From Pseudarthrobacter sp. (GTDB lineage Bacteria > Actinomycetota > Actinomycetes > Actinomycetales > Micrococcaceae), in NCBI GenBank assembly GCA_031178005.1, contig JAPSJV010000008.1, forward strand, positions 1 through 64,000: 64,000 bases of DNA. Reading direction: 5' to 3'. This document shows positions 27,814-36,086 of this stretch, one piece after another; the first letter of the stretch is position 1; each line of letters starts with the position of its first letter. A model generated the notes under the pieces. That model searched no databases and was not told the origin of the DNA. It worked only from the letters and a program-made list of their open reading frames with translations. Made by a program: the position numbers and the translations under genes.

Positions 27814-28956
27814 ATGCCTGTTGTCATGCCCATCTTCGGTACGCGTCCGGAAGCAATCAAAATGGCTCCGATCGTGCTCGCTCTGGAAGCCTCGGACTCT
27901 CTGGAATGTTTAGTGGCCGTGACCGGCCAGCACCGCGAGATGCTGGATCAAGTCAACGAACTTTTTGGAATCACTCCCAAATTTGACCTTAATATACTTC
28001 AGCAAGGCCAAACCCTCGCGGACATCATGACACGCACAATCGATGGGCTCAGCCAGATCTTTGCAGATTCAAAGCCTGACGCGGTCTTGGTTCAGGGAGA
28101 CACCACGACGACAACGGCTGCCTCGATTGCCGCCTTCTATCACGGCATCCCCGTAATCCACGCCGAAGCTGGCCTGCGGAGTGGCGACCTCTTTTCTCCC
28201 TTCCCGGAAGAAGCCAACAGGAAGATGACGTCCCAAATCACCAGCCTTCATCTCGCTCCCACGAGCACGAGCCGAGCGAATCTGCTGGCCGAAGGTATTG
28301 CCGAAAAGGATGTTGTCGTAACTGGCAACACCGTTATCGACGCTCTTCTCACGACGGTCGGCAAGGAAATTCCCTTCACTGATCCGCAGCTCGAGGACCT
28401 CGCAGCTTCGAACAAGAATGTTCTGCTCGTCACCACCCACCGCCGCGAGAACCAGGGTGATGCCATGCGAAACATTGGCAAGGCGCTTGCCCGCATCGCC
28501 GATGCCGAACCGGACCTCGTTATTGTGCTGCCGGCACACAAAAACCCGGTTGTTCGCGAAGCTGTACTGCCGTTCATTGAAAGCAAGGCCAATGTCATCA
28601 TCACCGAGCCGCTGGCCTATGGCGAGTTCACTCGCATGCTGTCGCTGGCCCACGTTGTCCTAACGGATTCGGGTGGAGTCCAGGAGGAGGCGCCGAGCCT
28701 CGGCAAGCCTGTGCTGGTTATGCGGGAGAACACGGAACGCCCTGAAGCTGTTGTGGCGGGAACTGTTCGTCTCATCGGAACCGATGAAGACCGGATCGTT
28801 AACGAAGTCTCGACCCTCCTCCACGACCAGGAGGCGTTCGACGCCATGGCGAATGCAGTTAACCCGTACGGAGACGGCAAGGCGGCGGAACGAACGGTCG
28901 CTGCCGTGGCCGAGCTATTGGGAGTCGGGTCTCGTATTGCCGACTTCGGCGCATAG
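27814..28956 (+). CDS. wecB: UDP-N-acetylglucosamine 2-epimerase (non-hydrolysing)
   Basis: WecB/MnaA interconverts UDP-GlcNAc and UDP-ManNAc. The 380-residue protein has the family start MPIFGTRPEAIKMAPIVLAL, VQGDTTTTTAASIAAFY, HAEAGLRSGD, VTTHRRENQG and the nucleotide-binding LTDSGGVQEEAPSLGKPVLVMRENTERPE. Start ATG 27814 has a GGGGGGAA site four bases upstream. With wecC at 42242 on the other arm it should feed UDP-ManNAcA synthesis. Transcription ends at the strong hairpin at 29002-29035. Confidence 0.96.
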   Translation: MPVVMPIFGTRPEAIKMAPIVLALEASDSLECLVAVTGQHREMLDQVNELFGITPKFDLNILQQGQTLADIMTRTIDGLSQIFADSKPDAVLVQGDTTTTTAASIAAFYHGIPVIHAEAGLRSGDLFSPFPEEANRKMTSQITSLHLAPTSTSRANLLAEGIAEKDVVVTGNTVIDALLTTVGKEIPFTDPQLEDLAASNKNVLLVTTHRRENQGDAMRNIGKALARIADAEPDLVIVLPAHKNPVVREAVLPFIESKANVIITEPLAYGEFTRMLSLAHVVLTDSGGVQEEAPSLGKPVLVMRENTERPEAVVAGTVRLIGTDEDRIVNEVSTLLHDQEAFDAMANAVNPYGDGKAAERTVAAVAELLGVGSRIADFGA

Positions 28957-29001
28957 GCCAGCTATGCCTACATTTTCGACAGGCTAGTAAATATGGAAAT
29001 A

Positions 29002-29035
29002 CAGAGCACCCCCGGCTGAGGCCGGGGGTGCTCTG
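29002..29035. terminator. Strong hairpin after wecB
   Basis: CAGAGCACCCCCGGC (29002-29016) pairs perfectly with 29021-29035 around a TGAG loop, giving a 15-bp stem 45 bases after the wecB stop. There is no T-tract. Confidence 0.9.
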
Positions 29036-29115
29036 CTATGGAGTCCGAAACCCTCCAACCTCAATACACGGGAGTCCCGAAAAAGGGGAAGTGCCGGGCC
29101 GATAAGGTTAAGGGT

Positions 29116-29958
29116 GTGTTTACAGAATCCAGACGAGACGTTGGCCGTTACAAGCAGAAGCTGAGAGTGCATGATTCCGTATCACACTTCCTGGGCGGGG
29201 ACTTAGCGCCGGGCGTTCATAGCATTGGCTTGGATCTGCCTCTTGACCTGTTGTATATGCCCAACGGCAGTAAGACGACCGTGGTGTCGTTCCACGCCGC
29301 GGCGCGACCACAAAGCCCACTCCCGATCTTTGCGGGAGGGAACGTGGCGGCCGACCACGGAGTCAATAGAATTCATATCTCCGACCCTGGCCTGTACTGC
29401 AGCGACAATGTACGCATAGCATGGTTCGCGGGTGCCCTAGGGCTCCCTTTGCAGACATTCCTGCCAAGTGTTCTGGCACATCTTATCGAGCACGCAGGTG
29501 GCGAGCGGACAGTCTTTTGGGGACCGTCAGCTGGTGGATTCGCAGCGTTGTATTACTCTAAATTCTTCCCGAACTCGCTCGCGATCCCGGTAAATCCGCA
29601 GACTATCCTAGCCAACTTTGGCTACCAGAATCAGCGAATTTACACGCACGCCGCATTCGGTGCTCAAACACCCGACGAACATGACAGCGTCCTGCGGGAG
29701 AATATCTGCTCCGACCTGCGAATCCATTACGGGGGAAATCTGCCTAACTACGTCTTGTACGTTCAGAACTTGCTGGATACTCACGTCGAGCTACACATGG
29801 AACCTTTCCTGGAGTCTCTGGGGCAAACAACACGGATAAGGACGCACCTGGGCGCTGAATGGGGAGTCGGCCACGTCGCACCAACGGTCGAAGAGCTAAG
29901 GAATATCGTCTCATCCATGACCGCTCCGAACGTCGAGTGGGCGACCTATTTCGCCTAG
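29116..29958 (+). CDS. Alpha/beta-fold hydrolase-like protein in glycan island
   Basis: A 280-residue protein with a nucleophile-elbow motif FWGPSAGGFAALYYS (Ser about residue 138), preceded by FWGP-type strand residues and followed by a possible catalytic His in EWGVGHVAPT near the C-terminus. This layout fits a serine esterase/acyl-hydrolase fold of the kind found in glycan loci, but I cannot name a family or substrate. The GTG at 29116 is preferred (AAGG upstream, normal start of the fold); an ATG at 29038 lies against the wecB terminator stem and adds a segment that looks non-coding. It must have its own promoter after that terminator. GC is lower than in the core genes. Confidence 0.65.
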   Translation: MFTESRRDVGRYKQKLRVHDSVSHFLGGDLAPGVHSIGLDLPLDLLYMPNGSKTTVVSFHAAARPQSPLPIFAGGNVAADHGVNRIHISDPGLYCSDNVRIAWFAGALGLPLQTFLPSVLAHLIEHAGGERTVFWGPSAGGFAALYYSKFFPNSLAIPVNPQTILANFGYQNQRIYTHAAFGAQTPDEHDSVLRENICSDLRIHYGGNLPNYVLYVQNLLDTHVELHMEPFLESLGQTTRIRTHLGAEWGVGHVAPTVEELRNIVSSMTAPNVEWATYFA

Positions 29959-30028
29959 GCCGTCCCCACGGAAAGCGCGGCATTTCGTGATGAGTTGACA
30001 CTTCCGGACGATGCGCAGGAATCCGCGC

Positions 30029-30060
30029 GCTCAGTCCTAATACTGTCATCAGGACTGAGC
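30029..30060. terminator. Hairpin terminator at the meeting point of the two island arms
   Basis: GCTCAGTCCT (30029-30038) pairs with AGGACTGAGC (30051-30060) around a 12-base loop. It lies downstream of both the plus-strand hydrolase gene and the minus-strand operon, so it may end both. Confidence 0.7.
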
Positions 30061-30071
30061 AGATGCACTTC

Positions 30072-30263
30072 TTACAGGCCAGCGCTCCGCCGAGGAACGG
30101 TCACGTTGCTTACATCTATCGCAGACTCCGCAGCCGCAGACGCAGGACTGATATAACTGCCAACGACTACCGGAGCATCGAAAATGGCAATAGCATGCAT
30201 CCGTGGCCCCGACAGATGAAGAATTGCTCCAAGCAAAACAACCAATACAAGACGCGGGCCCAT
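30072..30263 (-). other. Possible short exported peptide or gene remnant
   Basis: A 63-codon frame starting MGPRLVLVVLLGAILHLSG and ending SNVTVPRRSAGL. The opening looks like a signal peptide or part of a membrane segment, and the frame is open for about 24 more codons upstream without a usual start codon. There is no convincing Shine-Dalgarno. It lies after the last operon gene and before the 30029-30060 hairpin. It may be the broken end of a larger membrane-protein gene, or chance. Confidence 0.25.
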
Positions 30264-30351
30264 GTGAGGTGCTACAGCTACCCCTTCATCGGCATCAGAA
30301 AAGAATTCCTTCGGTTGAATAGGGACTCCAGAAACTCAAACGTATCAATTC

Positions 30352-31350
30352 TCAGCTGGATACCATGAATTCTTCGTTAATGCCCCGCGCAACCCTGTGC
30401 ACGCCTTCGTAGGCTTCTAGTCGAATGGCCTTGAGTACGTCAGGAGCGACAGGCATTTTGGCCAAGCGGACTTTATCCAGCAAATTCTCGTCCGTTGCAC
30501 TTGAGAGCAGTGGTGTGCGGCCGATCCGCCTGTAAATGTTTCTCGACTTCGATGTGGAAGAGAGAACTACCGAAGATACGCCGTAGGTCGTTGCGACTAC
30601 AGTTCCATGGAACTTATTTGAAATCAGGACATCGAGACCACCAATAGTTGAACTGATTTCATCGATGCTCTCGGTCTCAAAAATCTTCTGTCCTTCAAGG
30701 GGAAACGCCTCTGCCACATTGAGATCGGCAGCCCGAGTACGGCCAGTACCCATGACTATATTCAGGATGTCGTATCCTTCGGACTGGAGCTGACGGCATG
30801 CATTCAAGAGAGTCGTGGGGTCTGAGTCCGCCCGGTGTGTACGCAGAGATATACCGACGGTCGGCTTGTCAAATTTTCGGGGTGGAGGATAAATGCTCCC
30901 GAAAGCCAGGTCCGCGTGATGCTCCACAATGACTTTCGGCTGAAGCTTGCGTCGAATCCACTCTGCGCTCTCTACATCACGCGCGGAGATGTAGCGGACA
31001 TTAGGATGTTGGAAGAACGTCCTGAGGCGCTCCATGACATCCGGTGCCTCATGCTTGATCCATGTAGGGACACCGACGCCCGAGATATAAATTGGCTTGG
31101 CCAGCCATGCCCGGTTCCAGTACAGCGGAGAGATCTTATTTGGAATGACCAAGTCACCTCCTCCGATGATGATTGCATCAACTTCATTCACAACCTCCGT
31201 TGCTGGTCGGCTGAAGTACGGTGATTCCAATTTGTCATGCAGGAGCCGCGTCTCGTGGAATTGCCCCACGGATAGCTCCCAAATCCGATGGAACAACTCA
31301 TCACCATAGTTGCCCCATCCAAAAAAGCCGACCAAACCGATTCTTGCCAC
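30352..31350 (-). CDS. Polysaccharide pyruvyltransferase-fold protein (stand-alone, divergent)
   Basis: This 332-residue protein belongs to the WcaK/CsaB (PS_pyruv_trans) family: GLVGFFGWGNYGDELFHRIW at residues 4-23, a central IIIGGGDLVIPNKISPLYWNRAW, ISARDVESAEWIRR, and C-terminal DVLISNKFHGTVVATTYGVSSV. Family members add a pyruvate ketal from PEP to sugars, often ManNAc or galactose. The C-terminal motif here is NKFHG rather than the MRLHA of CsaB, so the donor or acceptor may differ. It is a close paralogue of the 35088-36086 gene (shared WGN-x-GDELF, YFSRPA and NRAW). It is the last gene of the minus-strand operon, three bases after the SGNH gene. Confidence 0.85.
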   Translation of the reverse strand: MARIGLVGFFGWGNYGDELFHRIWELSVGQFHETRLLHDKLESPYFSRPATEVVNEVDAIIIGGGDLVIPNKISPLYWNRAWLAKPIYISGVGVPTWIKHEAPDVMERLRTFFQHPNVRYISARDVESAEWIRRKLQPKVIVEHHADLAFGSIYPPPRKFDKPTVGISLRTHRADSDPTTLLNACRQLQSEGYDILNIVMGTGRTRAADLNVAEAFPLEGQKIFETESIDEISSTIGGLDVLISNKFHGTVVATTYGVSSVVLSSTSKSRNIYRRIGRTPLLSSATDENLLDKVRLAKMPVAPDVLKAIRLEAYEGVHRVARGINEEFMVSS

Positions 31351-31353
31351 GCG

Positions 31354-32157
31354 CTAACTTCCTGTCTTTTCAGTGGACTCAGACATGCCCAAGTCCGCCA
31401 CAACAACGCTAACTATCTCGCGAAGGTAGATTTCTCCGAACGTCTTGTTCATATGGTAGAAATCACCCCTAGCGTAAAAGGAGGTTTCCGATCTCTCACT
31501 GGGCTGGCCTAGCGCAAATGCCTCATCGGTCCACATCAGATCTGTCACAGTCGACTGTGGCTGCTTGATGGGCTTGATCCGACGGCCGGGCAACCGACGC
31601 AGTTGGCGTTCAAAGGCGGAGATTGCCGCCGGCTCCTCACCAGAGGCCTTAATTGCTCTAAAAGGCCGGAACTTCTCACCTTCCCGATTCCCAGCCCACT
31701 CCGCAGGAAAAGGTGCCGGTACAAGATAGATTGGCTTTCCGGTCATATCCCGGACTCGTCGCATCAACCGCACGGCCTGAGTTGAATCCATGCACTCATT
31801 CTCATAAGCATCTACAAATCCAGGTACAAGCAGATGCCCGCCAAGATCTACACCCAGCGAGTCAGGTTGGAACTCCACCCATTTCTCCACTAGCCGGATA
31901 AGTGAGAACCCAAAACCGACGATGACGAAGGCATCCCAATCATCGACGTTTATCAGTGAATCAACATCCTGCCGGTTCTCGATCTTGACGTAAGGAAAGG
32001 ACTCGACATCTGTGGGTGAGAACATCTTGAGGGGCAGCGCCCCATATGTCCGCGAAATATAATGCACCATTTCCAGCCCAGGGATACCACTGGATACAAC
32101 GTGCGACGCAGCAGCTATTGGTCCTAGGTGCGAATTTCCTATAAAGCATATTTTCAT
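31354..32157 (-). CDS. SGNH-hydrolase-like protein
   Basis: A 267-residue protein without signal peptide or membrane helix. MKICFIGNSHLGPIAAA places a Gly-Asn-Ser-His nucleophile motif at residues 7-10, and GDFYHMNKTFGE carries the D-x2-H pair (Asp232, His235) of SGNH block V, so a Ser/Asp/His triad is present. VDDWDAFVIVGFGFSL is the expected middle strand. SGNH proteins in glycan loci are acyl-esterases or acyltransferases; which applies is not visible. The start overlaps the GSCFA stop by four bases (ATGA). Both neighbours are also unusual decoration-type proteins. Confidence 0.7.
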   Translation of the reverse strand: MKICFIGNSHLGPIAAASHVVSSGIPGLEMVHYISRTYGALPLKMFSPTDVESFPYVKIENRQDVDSLINVDDWDAFVIVGFGFSLIRLVEKWVEFQPDSLGVDLGGHLLVPGFVDAYENECMDSTQAVRLMRRVRDMTGKPIYLVPAPFPAEWAGNREGEKFRPFRAIKASGEEPAAISAFERQLRRLPGRRIKPIKQPQSTVTDLMWTDEAFALGQPSERSETSFYARGDFYHMNKTFGEIYLREIVSVVVADLGMSESTEKTGS

Positions 32158-33215
32158 TCTGCAAATACCTCCAGCAAGGCGTCTTCACAGAACACTTCTT
32201 CAGCCTCCAGAGGCGATTGCATTTCAGTAGAAAGGGAGGCTCCAGCCGGATGCTGCGAAAAAAAGTAGCTCATTACACGTTCAACAGCCTCGGGGCGAAC
32301 TTCGCGTCCAGAGGGGCCGAACGCGTCATTTCCAATGAAGTTTGACGTGATAATTTCGTAAGATGGAAAATAATCGACATCACTGCAGCGTCGTTCAATT
32401 TCTCCCGCCGCTGCCCTCAATACTGCTTTAGAGTATGTAGTAGCCGTTAATACGTGTTGCTCAGTCGCGGTAGCAGCCAACGGAACGGGTGAAACGGTCA
32501 AGACAAAGCGCATTTTCGGTCGCACTCGTTTCACCAAGAGACGGAAGGCAATAAAATCACTGACAATGTCTTGATAAGTGAGGTTTGTGAGTTTATATCG
32601 CTCTGGATCAAAGTCTCCGGCTACTGTTCCCGGCGCCGTGGGGAACACGGTACCGTCCTCCACAAGTTCCCATGCCTCCGTCAAGCCCATCGTAAAAATG
32701 AAAATATCGGTGTTCTCAAACAGGCGCCGAACAGCCCTAAGATGAGAGCGTCGGTGGGCCAGGACTTGCTCTGGCGTGTCATAGCCACCGGGCATCACAG
32801 CCGGACGGAGGGCGTCATAGTAGCGTCCCTGGCGCTCCCACACTATCTCGCCAGGTTTCCTCTCCTCGAGGGCTTCCCGAGCCAGCTGGAGTAATTGCCG
32901 AACATAGTAGATATTGCCGAACCGCGCAGAGTAAATACCATATTGTGCTTCGCGGGCCACAGAGGGATCCAATCCCGGCGGAGGTGGCTCTGCGTCGACG
33001 ACCGAGTATCCGTTTGCACGAAGTCTTACCGCGATATGTTGAGCAAAGCAGCTCCCTGCCGTTGCAATGGTATTTCGCGGCAGTATGCTGAACTTTTTCG
33101 CGTAAAGGCCCGGGACATTAGATATGTCCTGCCCTTCCATGGCGGTACTCCAGTAAGTACGCAGATCCTTCCCCCGGTATGGGGAGCGCCTATTCCATTC
33201 ATTAGGATCCGACAT
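32154..33215 (-). CDS. GSCFA-domain protein
   Basis: The name-giving GSCFA motif is at residues 54-58 (TIATAGSCFAQHIAVRL), followed by AQYGIYSARFGNIYYVRQLLQLA, FIFTMGLTEAWE, RFVLTVSPVPLAATAT and SYEIITSNFIGNDAF. GSCFA proteins belong to an SGNH-related fold with Ser in the motif as nucleophile; they are found in polysaccharide loci and their reaction is not established. It is full length at 353 residues and cytosolic. The start overlaps the FAD-oxidoreductase end by 14 bases. Local GC is low (37% in 32341-32400 by count). Confidence 0.85.
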   Translation of the reverse strand: MSDPNEWNRRSPYRGKDLRTYWSTAMEGQDISNVPGLYAKKFSILPRNTIATAGSCFAQHIAVRLRANGYSVVDAEPPPPGLDPSVAREAQYGIYSARFGNIYYVRQLLQLAREALEERKPGEIVWERQGRYYDALRPAVMPGGYDTPEQVLAHRRSHLRAVRRLFENTDIFIFTMGLTEAWELVEDGTVFPTAPGTVAGDFDPERYKLTNLTYQDIVSDFIAFRLLVKRVRPKMRFVLTVSPVPLAATATEQHVLTATTYSKAVLRAAAGEIERRCSDVDYFPSYEIITSNFIGNDAFGPSGREVRPEAVERVMSYFFSQHPAGASLSTEMQSPLEAEEVFCEDALLEVFAE

Positions 33216-35088
33216 TTGCCCTACCGAACCTTACTCCATCAATCCACAATGAAATAGCTTTCCGGTTCAGCCCTTTTTGGCCCATCCAAAGCTTGACGTA
33301 TTCTTTGGCACCCTGACCCTGAATCTCCGCTTCATCAAGATCAACATTTATGCATTGCTCACCGGTTGCCGTATTGCCGAACGACCAAGGCAGTTTGCCA
33401 CGAGCGACCGCAAAGGCGACTGCAGGGTAACGTGCATCATGTGGATTGATACCGCCAATTGTCAAAGGAGTAATCAGCGCCCCTGATCGAGCCAATAACC
33501 ATTGCACAATTGCTGGCGGTACCTGACGCGGATTGATGCCACGGACCAACGCAGCGACAGCGAGCGTGCCACCCGCCTGGCCTATACCAACAGCACTCGG
33601 GTGCAAGCGACAGGCAGATGCAGCAATTCGCGATGCGGAAATGTTTTTCTCCAATGCAATGTATCCATTTAGTTCAACTGGAACCAGACACCCGAGAGGA
33701 ATGGAAAACGGTCCTTCCCGCCATCGATCTGGCTTGTCCGCTATCGTTTCGTTAAGATGCGCCTCAAAGTCTTCAGGATCGCGCCCACCATGAAGGTCTG
33801 GCGGGTAAGTCCCGGTGGCGACGCTCTGTACGTTCCACAGAGCAATCTGTCCGTTTACAGATCTCTTGATGTGTTTCCCTGTCAGAGTATTTACTCCGGC
33901 AATTCTCACGGCCTCGCGGCTGTATGGAATCAACGGGAAATGTCGGACAACTCCGCTATATGCCTGATCCACTAGTCGAAGCGCAGGATGTCCTGGCCCA
34001 TCGCCATATCCCTCGTCTGTGCATGGCGCCCAGTCGCTCGCGAGCTCGTTCTGCAGATAGTAGAGAATGGCCAACGTTGCATGTAAAGCTGTGCGGTTGG
34101 TCCTGTCTCGGACTTCCCTGTCAAACAGATAAGCTGCTGAGGTATGCGTATCGTTTCTGTAATTCAGGTTGGTTCGCGTTACGGCCTCCCAATCTGATCC
34201 CAGCCAGTACTTTTCCGAAGCCAGATCCGGCGCAGCCCGATATCCGGCGAAACCTGTCGGCCCTACCTTGCGAAGTTGAGGATCGACGGTCCCGCTGGGT
34301 GGAAAGTGGACCCGCAGACGCGGCGCAAGTTGCTCATATCCGGGTGGAGGAGACTTCACCCGTAGATCTTCGGGAATGCCCTCAGGATACCTTCGAATTG
34401 TGCACGTATAGGTAATGTCTTGTATGCGGCTGTCTGCTTCCGTGGTTTCACCGGCGGGGACGAATGCATTGCCGACATAGCGCGACGCCCCGGCCAGTTC
34501 CGCAGCCGAGCCGAGTTCGGTCCCGTCGAGCAGTAACCGAGCAGCGATCGTCCCCACGGAAGTCGAGGCTTCCCGAAATGACTGCTCCTTGAAAACGAGA
34601 GCATCAATTGTTGTGTTCCGCAGTACTTCTACGCCTGCCTCTTCCAACATCTCAGTCAGAACTCGTTCGACAATGACGACGTTGGGGGTGATAGACACGT
34701 TGTTGTAATGGCCGACGTTGAGTGGCCTCCTCAGCTCGTGACGGTAAATGCCCATGATGCGGTCGACTACTTCGGCCCACAGGCCGTGGCCATTTATCGC
34801 CTCGTCATAACGGAATGTGATGTCGAAAGCAGAGACACCGGCGGCCGTTGCCTGCCCCCCAACCATGTGTGTTTCTTCAACAATGGCCACCGACAGGCCC
34901 GCGCGGGCAACGACGAGTGCTGCTGCACAGCTCGCGAGACCGCCGCCTAGGACGACGGCATCAAATGTCCGAGCCCGGACTGCCGGGATTTCCTTCCACC
35001 GCTGGAGTTGGAGCGGCGTACGGCTTTCCACCACCTGCGGTTGCGTTGGATCAAAGGTCCACGCGAGCCGTTCTGGAATTCTTGCCAC
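33202..35088 (-). CDS. FAD-dependent oxidoreductase in glycan operon
   Basis: A 628-residue flavoprotein of the FAD_oxidored (PF12831-like) group. The N-terminal dinucleotide fold reads FDAVVLGGGLASCAAALVVARAG (residues ~42-64) with the ribose-binding Glu in VAIVEETHMVGGQAT. Later blocks include VIVERVLTEMLEEAGVEVLRNT, ARLLLDGTELGSAAELAG and the substrate-side SACRLHPSAVGIGQAGGTLAVAAL. A C-terminal ~60-residue extension (AIQGQGAKEYVKLWMG-like AEIQGQGAKEYVKLW) is beta-rich. Enzymes of this group oxidise alcohols or amines, but the substrate is not predictable. It begins with GTG inside the stop of the preceding pyruvyltransferase-fold gene. A flavin oxidoreductase is not a normal part of teichuronic-acid loci. 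Confidence 0.82.
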   Translation of the reverse strand: MARIPERLAWTFDPTQPQVVESRTPLQLQRWKEIPAVRARTFDAVVLGGGLASCAAALVVARAGLSVAIVEETHMVGGQATAAGVSAFDITFRYDEAINGHGLWAEVVDRIMGIYRHELRRPLNVGHYNNVSITPNVVIVERVLTEMLEEAGVEVLRNTTIDALVFKEQSFREASTSVGTIAARLLLDGTELGSAAELAGASRYVGNAFVPAGETTEADSRIQDITYTCTIRRYPEGIPEDLRVKSPPPGYEQLAPRLRVHFPPSGTVDPQLRKVGPTGFAGYRAAPDLASEKYWLGSDWEAVTRTNLNYRNDTHTSAAYLFDREVRDRTNRTALHATLAILYYLQNELASDWAPCTDEGYGDGPGHPALRLVDQAYSGVVRHFPLIPYSREAVRIAGVNTLTGKHIKRSVNGQIALWNVQSVATGTYPPDLHGGRDPEDFEAHLNETIADKPDRWREGPFSIPLGCLVPVELNGYIALEKNISASRIAASACRLHPSAVGIGQAGGTLAVAALVRGINPRQVPPAIVQWLLARSGALITPLTIGGINPHDARYPAVAFAVARGKLPWSFGNTATGEQCINVDLDEAEIQGQGAKEYVKLWMGQKGLNRKAISLWIDGVRFGRANVGS

Positions 35089-36086
35089 TATATTCTTTCA
35101 CTCACCTTTGCCACTGCCACACGGACGCTCTCTAACTCCACGCGAGCTCCTTCACTAAGCCTCGAAATCATTGCCAACTGCGACGGGTCCAAATCCGGCC
35201 GGGACCCGATGAGCTCCCGGATAGCCGCCGGATCTAGGACGTCCCCTGATAAGCTGACCAGGTTCAGCAGACTATGGGCCTTGGATGTCGCTCTCAAGGT
35301 CCAACACATTCTTCCATTAGCCAAGGCCGCAACGAGACCGTGAAACTTCGCCGACAACACGTAATCACATTTGGCGATTTCCTCCGTCATGGCGCCAATG
35401 GACTCGAAGACCTGAACATCTGTGATACCCATCGCACGCAGCTGCACCAGTTCCTGTTGCAACTGCAGGCCAGTGGCCAGAACCAGATGCCGGAGTTGGA
35501 TGGCTCCATCAGCTTGAAGGTCAAGCAGTTCGCGCCTGGTGCGAATATCGGCGTACTCGATCTTTTTATTGAGGACGAGCCCGACGGTAGGAACACGAGC
35601 CACAGTGGCCGCCTCACGTCTAAGCCCGAGCGTGGCAAACCCAAGGTCCGGAACAGTTTCTACTTCAAAGACGGGAGCGAGGTTATTCTCGATCCACTTC
35701 TTACTGGCTGCATCGCGTACGGAGAACTTGACGATGTCTGCCGCATGCAAGAACTCGCCGAGACGTCGAACAACATCTGGCCGAACCCGACCGGACTCGC
35801 ACGCTACGCCTACACCGGACACGACGATTGGTTTCGACTTCCACGCTCGGTTCCAGTAGAGCTGCGAGATATTCTCTGTGCGAATTAGATCCCCTCCACC
35901 AATCACGAGGGCATCAAATTCCTCAGCCACGGAACTGGCTGGCCGCGAGAAATAGGGTTTGGCGAGAAGATCGTTTACCGGCCGAGCACGTCCTGAAAAA
36001 AGATCACACCATTGAGCGCTGAACAGCTCGTCGCCGAAATTTCCCCAGCCAAAGAACCCAACGAGTCCTATCGGTCGACGTGTCAC
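35088..36086 (-). CDS. Polysaccharide pyruvyltransferase-fold protein (stand-alone paralogue)
   Basis: This 332-residue protein has the same layout as the one at 30352-31350: GLVGFFGWGNFGDELFSAQW, PYFSRPASSVAEEFDALVIGGGDLI, LYWNRAWKSKPIVVSGVGVA, FSVRDAASKKWIENN and CDYVLSAKFHGLVAALANG. Again the C-terminal motif is KFHG. Its middle region differs considerably from its paralogue, suggesting different acceptors rather than a recent duplication. GTG start at 36086 overlaps the fusion gene stop by four bases (GTGA), and the FAD gene starts in its own stop codon, so translation is coupled on both sides. Confidence 0.85.
   Translation of the reverse strand: MTRRPIGLVGFFGWGNFGDELFSAQWCDLFSGRARPVNDLLAKPYFSRPASSVAEEFDALVIGGGDLIRTENISQLYWNRAWKSKPIVVSGVGVACESGRVRPDVVRRLGEFLHAADIVKFSVRDAASKKWIENNLAPVFEVETVPDLGFATLGLRREAATVARVPTVGLVLNKKIEYADIRTRRELLDLQADGAIQLRHLVLATGLQLQQELVQLRAMGITDVQVFESIGAMTEEIAKCDYVLSAKFHGLVAALANGRMCWTLRATSKAHSLLNLVSLSGDVLDPAAIRELIGSRPDLDPSQLAMISRLSEGARVELESVRVAVAKVSERI

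Larger units (their letters stand above)
29959..30351. other. Gap between convergent island genes
   Basis: About 390 bases of lower GC between the convergent hydrolase and pyruvyltransferase-fold genes. It contains the hairpin at 30029-30060 and one weak minus-strand reading frame (30072-30263). A plus-strand frame at 30063-30368 has a composition unlike protein. Nothing else is recognisable; the stretch may be remnant DNA from island rearrangement. Confidence 0.6.

Noticed and set aside
30063..30368. 101-codon plus-strand frame in the island gap
   Set aside because: Arg/Ser/Asn-rich with no hydrophobic core, overlaps the hairpin and the end of the opposite operon, and lacks a Shine-Dalgarno.
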